From NCBI GenBank assembly GCA_900770845.1, contig CAAGLS010000083.1, forward strand, positions 1 through 16,091: DNA of 16,091 nucleotides, given 5' to 3'. How positions within the stretch are numbered: the stretch's first letter is position 1; each line of letters begins with the position of its first letter. The notes beneath the pieces were generated by a model. It was given only the letters and a program-made list of their open reading frames with translations. It made no database searches and had not been told where the DNA came from. The translations under genes and the position numbers were made by a program. This stretch comes from an uncultured Prevotella sp. Its GTDB lineage: Bacteria > Bacteroidota > Bacteroidia > Bacteroidales > Bacteroidaceae. Positions 14,796-16,091 of this stretch are shown here, one piece after another.

Positions 14796-15137
14796 ATGAT
14801 TATCGATTTCAACAAAATTGCTGAAGCCCAGATTGATGGCTTCAAAGGCGGTGAGGGACTCCTCTTCACGCGCAACTATGTAGACGATGGCCGAATCCGC
14901 ATCATGCGTTCGAGACTTACGCCGGGGGCACGAAGTGGTGAGCATCTTCATGGAGAGAACTCTGAGGTGATCTACATTCTTCGTGGAACAATGACTTTCC
15001 ATACCGACGGCAACACGGAGGAGTGTCCTGCCGGTTGCGCCCACTATTGTCCCATGGGACACAAGCATTGGTTTCAAAACAATACCCAAGAGGATGTCGA
15101 GTATCTCGCCATTGTCCCCGAACATAAAGTGAAGTAG
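14796..15137 (+). CDS. Small single-domain cupin protein
   Basis: This is a cytoplasmic protein of 113 residues made of one cupin barrel. Motif 1 is complete: Gly44-x5-His50-x-His52-x4-Glu57-x6-Gly64 (PGARSGEHLHGENSEVIYIL). Motif 2 is also complete: Gly80-x5-Pro86-x-Gly88-x2-His91-x3-Asn95 (GCAHYCPMGHKHWFQN). His50, His52, Glu57 and His91 are the expected metal ligands. A GTG at 14772 would add eight residues (MNKKNETA). ATG 14796 is preferred because MIIDFNKIAEAQIDGFKGGE is where similar Bacteroidales cupins begin. The substrate cannot be read from the sequence, since small cupins act as isomerases, dioxygenases, sugar-binding proteins or storage folds. It is transcribed alone, with a hairpin terminator about 50 bases downstream. 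Confidence 0.88.
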   Translation: MIIDFNKIAEAQIDGFKGGEGLLFTRNYVDDGRIRIMRSRLTPGARSGEHLHGENSEVIYILRGTMTFHTDGNTEECPAGCAHYCPMGHKHWFQNNTQEDVEYLAIVPEHKVK

Positions 15138-15188
15138 GGGTAAGACCTGTATGGTTTATCTCCATCCGCGCCCTTCGTCCCATCTCAT

Positions 15189-15241
15189 CAGCACCCGACG
15201 GTTATCCTTATCATAGGTTATTCCTCGGGTGCTGTCTTATT
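15189..15241 (+). terminator. Probable terminator after the cupin gene
   Basis: CAGCACCCGA at 15189-15198 and TCGGGTGCTG at 15225-15234 are perfect ten-base arms around a 26-base loop, followed by the weak U-run TCTTATT. The strong stem and position fit a terminator. The long loop and poor U-run leave some doubt. Confidence 0.6.
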
Positions 15242-15250
15242 GCCCGCAAT

Positions 15251-15745
15251 CATCCATTTTCAGGAGCTGTGCCTTGCGCCAGTCCTAAAGGAATGTTCGA
15301 CCGCTGTTGTAATCATCTGTCCTTCGACAGCCTCGGAGAGGTGGAGAGGGGAGAATCTCTCCAAAGAGGTACCCGAAATCGTGCATCCGCTGCATGGGTC
15401 GTGCCTTGTGCCGGCCCTAAAGGAATGTTCAACCGCTTCTGCATTCGTCTGTCCTTCGACTGTCTCGAAGAGGTGGAGAGGGCAGAATTTCTCCAAAGAG
15501 GTACCCGAAATCGTGCATCCGCTGCAGGGGCCGTGCCTTGTGCCGGCCCTAAAGGAATGTTCGACCGCTGTTGTAATCATCAGTCCTTCGACAGCCTCGA
15601 AGAGGTGGAGAGGGCTGAATCTCTCCAAAGAGGTACCCGAAACCGTGCATCCGCTGCAGGGGCCGTGCCTTGTGCCGGCCCTAAAGAAATGTTCAACCAC
15701 TTCTGCAATCATCTGTCTGACTACAGCCTCGAAGAGAGGCTGAAC
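15251..15745. repeat. 132-bp tandem repeat array, three full copies plus partial ends
   Basis: Units begin at 15269, 15401, 15533 and 15665, each with GTGCCTTG(C/T)GCC and exactly 132 bases apart. The fourth is partial and fades near 15740. The tail of a degenerate earlier unit (CATCC....CAGG.GC.GTGCC) precedes the first at 15251-15268. Units 1 and 3 differ at about 10 of 132 positions, units 1 and 2 at about 16. Units 1 and 3 share GACCGCTGTTGTAATCAT, while unit 2 and the start of unit 4 share AACC.CTTCTGCA.T, so the array alternates between two subtypes. Because 132 is a multiple of three and the unit lacks stops in several frames, two forward frames and one reverse frame stay open across it. 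Differences are not concentrated in third codon positions (units 1 and 2: 4, 7 and 5 by position in the GTG frame), and no good start is seen, so no CDS is called. Each unit can fold a small GGAGAG...CTCTCC hairpin. Confidence 0.88.
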
Positions 15746-15880
15746 CATGCTTAGCCCAGGCTAAGGCGCGTTAGTGCCGCAGTCTGGGGTTGGCTGAGAG
15801 GGAAGCCACACTCCGTGCCTCGAAGACGCACGGTAGTGCGCAGCGCGCAGCATATTCAGTGTGGAAGACCCCGCGGCAAG
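15725..15880 (+). other. GC-rich hairpin-rich non-coding block
   Basis: Several inverted repeats follow one another: AGCCTC/GAGGCT (15725-15741), CTTAGC/GCTAAG with a CCAG loop (15750-15765), and CCGTGC/GCACGG (15813-15833) enclosed by CCACACT (15806-15812) and AGTGTGG (15858-15864). No start, long frame or tRNA shape was found. The block is set off sharply from the A/T-rich sequence after 15880. It could be a small structured RNA or the outer flank of the repeat array. I do not recognise it as a known RNA family. Confidence 0.4.
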
Positions 15881-15979
15881 ATTGTATATATAAATAAGGT
15901 AGGAGAACTTAAAAAATTGACATAAATCAAAACAAGCAGAAAAATATCGCCTGAAGATGAAATTTTTCTTGGAAAAGTT

Positions 15980-16010
15980 TTGGTGGTTCGGATAAAAGCG
16001 TTACCTTTGC
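15980..16010 (+). promoter_or_regulatory. Strong Bacteroidetes promoter, probably of an rRNA operon
   Basis: TTTG at 15980-15983 and TACCTTTG at 16003-16010 are separated by 19 bases, matching the TTTG-N19-TAnnTTTG consensus exactly. The sequence before it (about 15905-15978) is A/T-rich with A and T runs, like an UP element. Transcription would begin near 16016. The GTTACCTTTGCACTCGCTTA context is the kind I associate with rRNA promoters in this group. Confidence 0.75.
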
Positions 16011-16091
16011 ACTCGCTTACGAAAAAACGGGGCGTTGCAACGACGCTGCGAAGAGTAGTGGGCAAGGAGATTCTTGAACATTTGAAACCAG
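16011..16091 (+). other. Leader of a transcript leaving the window, resembling an rRNA leader
   Basis: No coding start is visible in the 81 bases after the promoter. The stretch holds a GGGGCGTTGCAACGACGCTG hairpin-like segment and ends with GATTCTTGAACATTTGAAAC, which resembles the GATxxTTGAxATxTTGAAA box that precedes 16S rRNA genes in many Bacteroidales. The 16S gene would begin beyond base 16091, so this call is an inference from the leader alone. Confidence 0.45.

Noticed and set aside
15251..15745. CRISPR array
   Set aside because: Units are 132 bases and nearly identical throughout, with no short repeat alternating with unique spacers and no cas genes.
15240..15754. Three overlapping frames of about 160 codons (two forward, one reverse) over the 132-bp repeats
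   Set aside because: They arise from a stop-free unit whose length is a multiple of three. They have TTG or GTG starts or no context, no signal peptide, and no third-position bias among units. They are recorded as a repeat and not as genes.
15856..16065. 69-codon minus-strand frame near the end
   Set aside because: It overlaps the strong forward promoter and the A/T-rich upstream region and resembles no protein.
1..16091. Mobile element or integrated phage
   Set aside because: No transposase, integrase, terminal inverted repeats, target duplications or phage genes were found.

Overview
The window looks like chromosomal DNA of a member of the Bacteroidales, most likely a Prevotella-type (Prevotellaceae) organism. 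The support is a DUF4836-type lipoprotein, a BspA-like leucine-rich repeat surface protein with a Prevotella-style C-terminal tail, an Oar-like TonB-dependent receptor, A-rich leaders instead of Shine-Dalgarno sites, and promoter elements of the Bacteroidetes TTTG / TAnnTTTG type. All genes that can be supported lie on the + strand. The genus is inferred and no marker gene settles it.

Region 1 (2-4658) is a tightly packed housekeeping and envelope run: the 3' end of a NupG-like nucleoside permease, a divergent bifunctional-nuclease-domain protein with a UVR motif, the 16S rRNA methyltransferase RsmE, a DUF4836-like lipoprotein, and an ABC ATPase plus FtsX/MacB-like permease. Three junctions are ATGA overlaps, so translational coupling is likely.

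Region 2 (4713-10913) is a LytS-type histidine kinase overlapping a LytTR response regulator, followed by three closely spaced secreted-protein genes: a 159-residue protein, a 679-residue protein with a FISUMP-like domain plus a repetitive beta-rich part, and a 596-residue BspA-like LRR protein. Directly after the regulator gene and before the secreted-protein genes lies an exact 11-bp direct repeat, TTCATTCCCTT, with a 21-bp period. That is the geometry expected of a LytTR-family operator. The simplest model is a self-contained sensor, regulator and surface-protein module. A strong terminator closes it at about 11026.

Region 3 (11040-14540) is a single-gene unit for a 1049-residue Oar-like TonB-dependent receptor without a SusD partner. 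It has its own TAnnTTTG promoter element, an upstream imperfect direct repeat related to the operator core above, strongly biased codon use and a terminator.

Region 4 (14541-16091) is mostly non-coding: four 22-bp tandem repeats with a palindromic core, a small cupin gene with its terminator, a 132-bp tandem repeat array (three full copies plus partial ends), a GC-rich hairpin-rich block, and a textbook Bacteroidetes promoter whose leader resembles that of an rRNA operon. The rRNA genes themselves would lie beyond the window.
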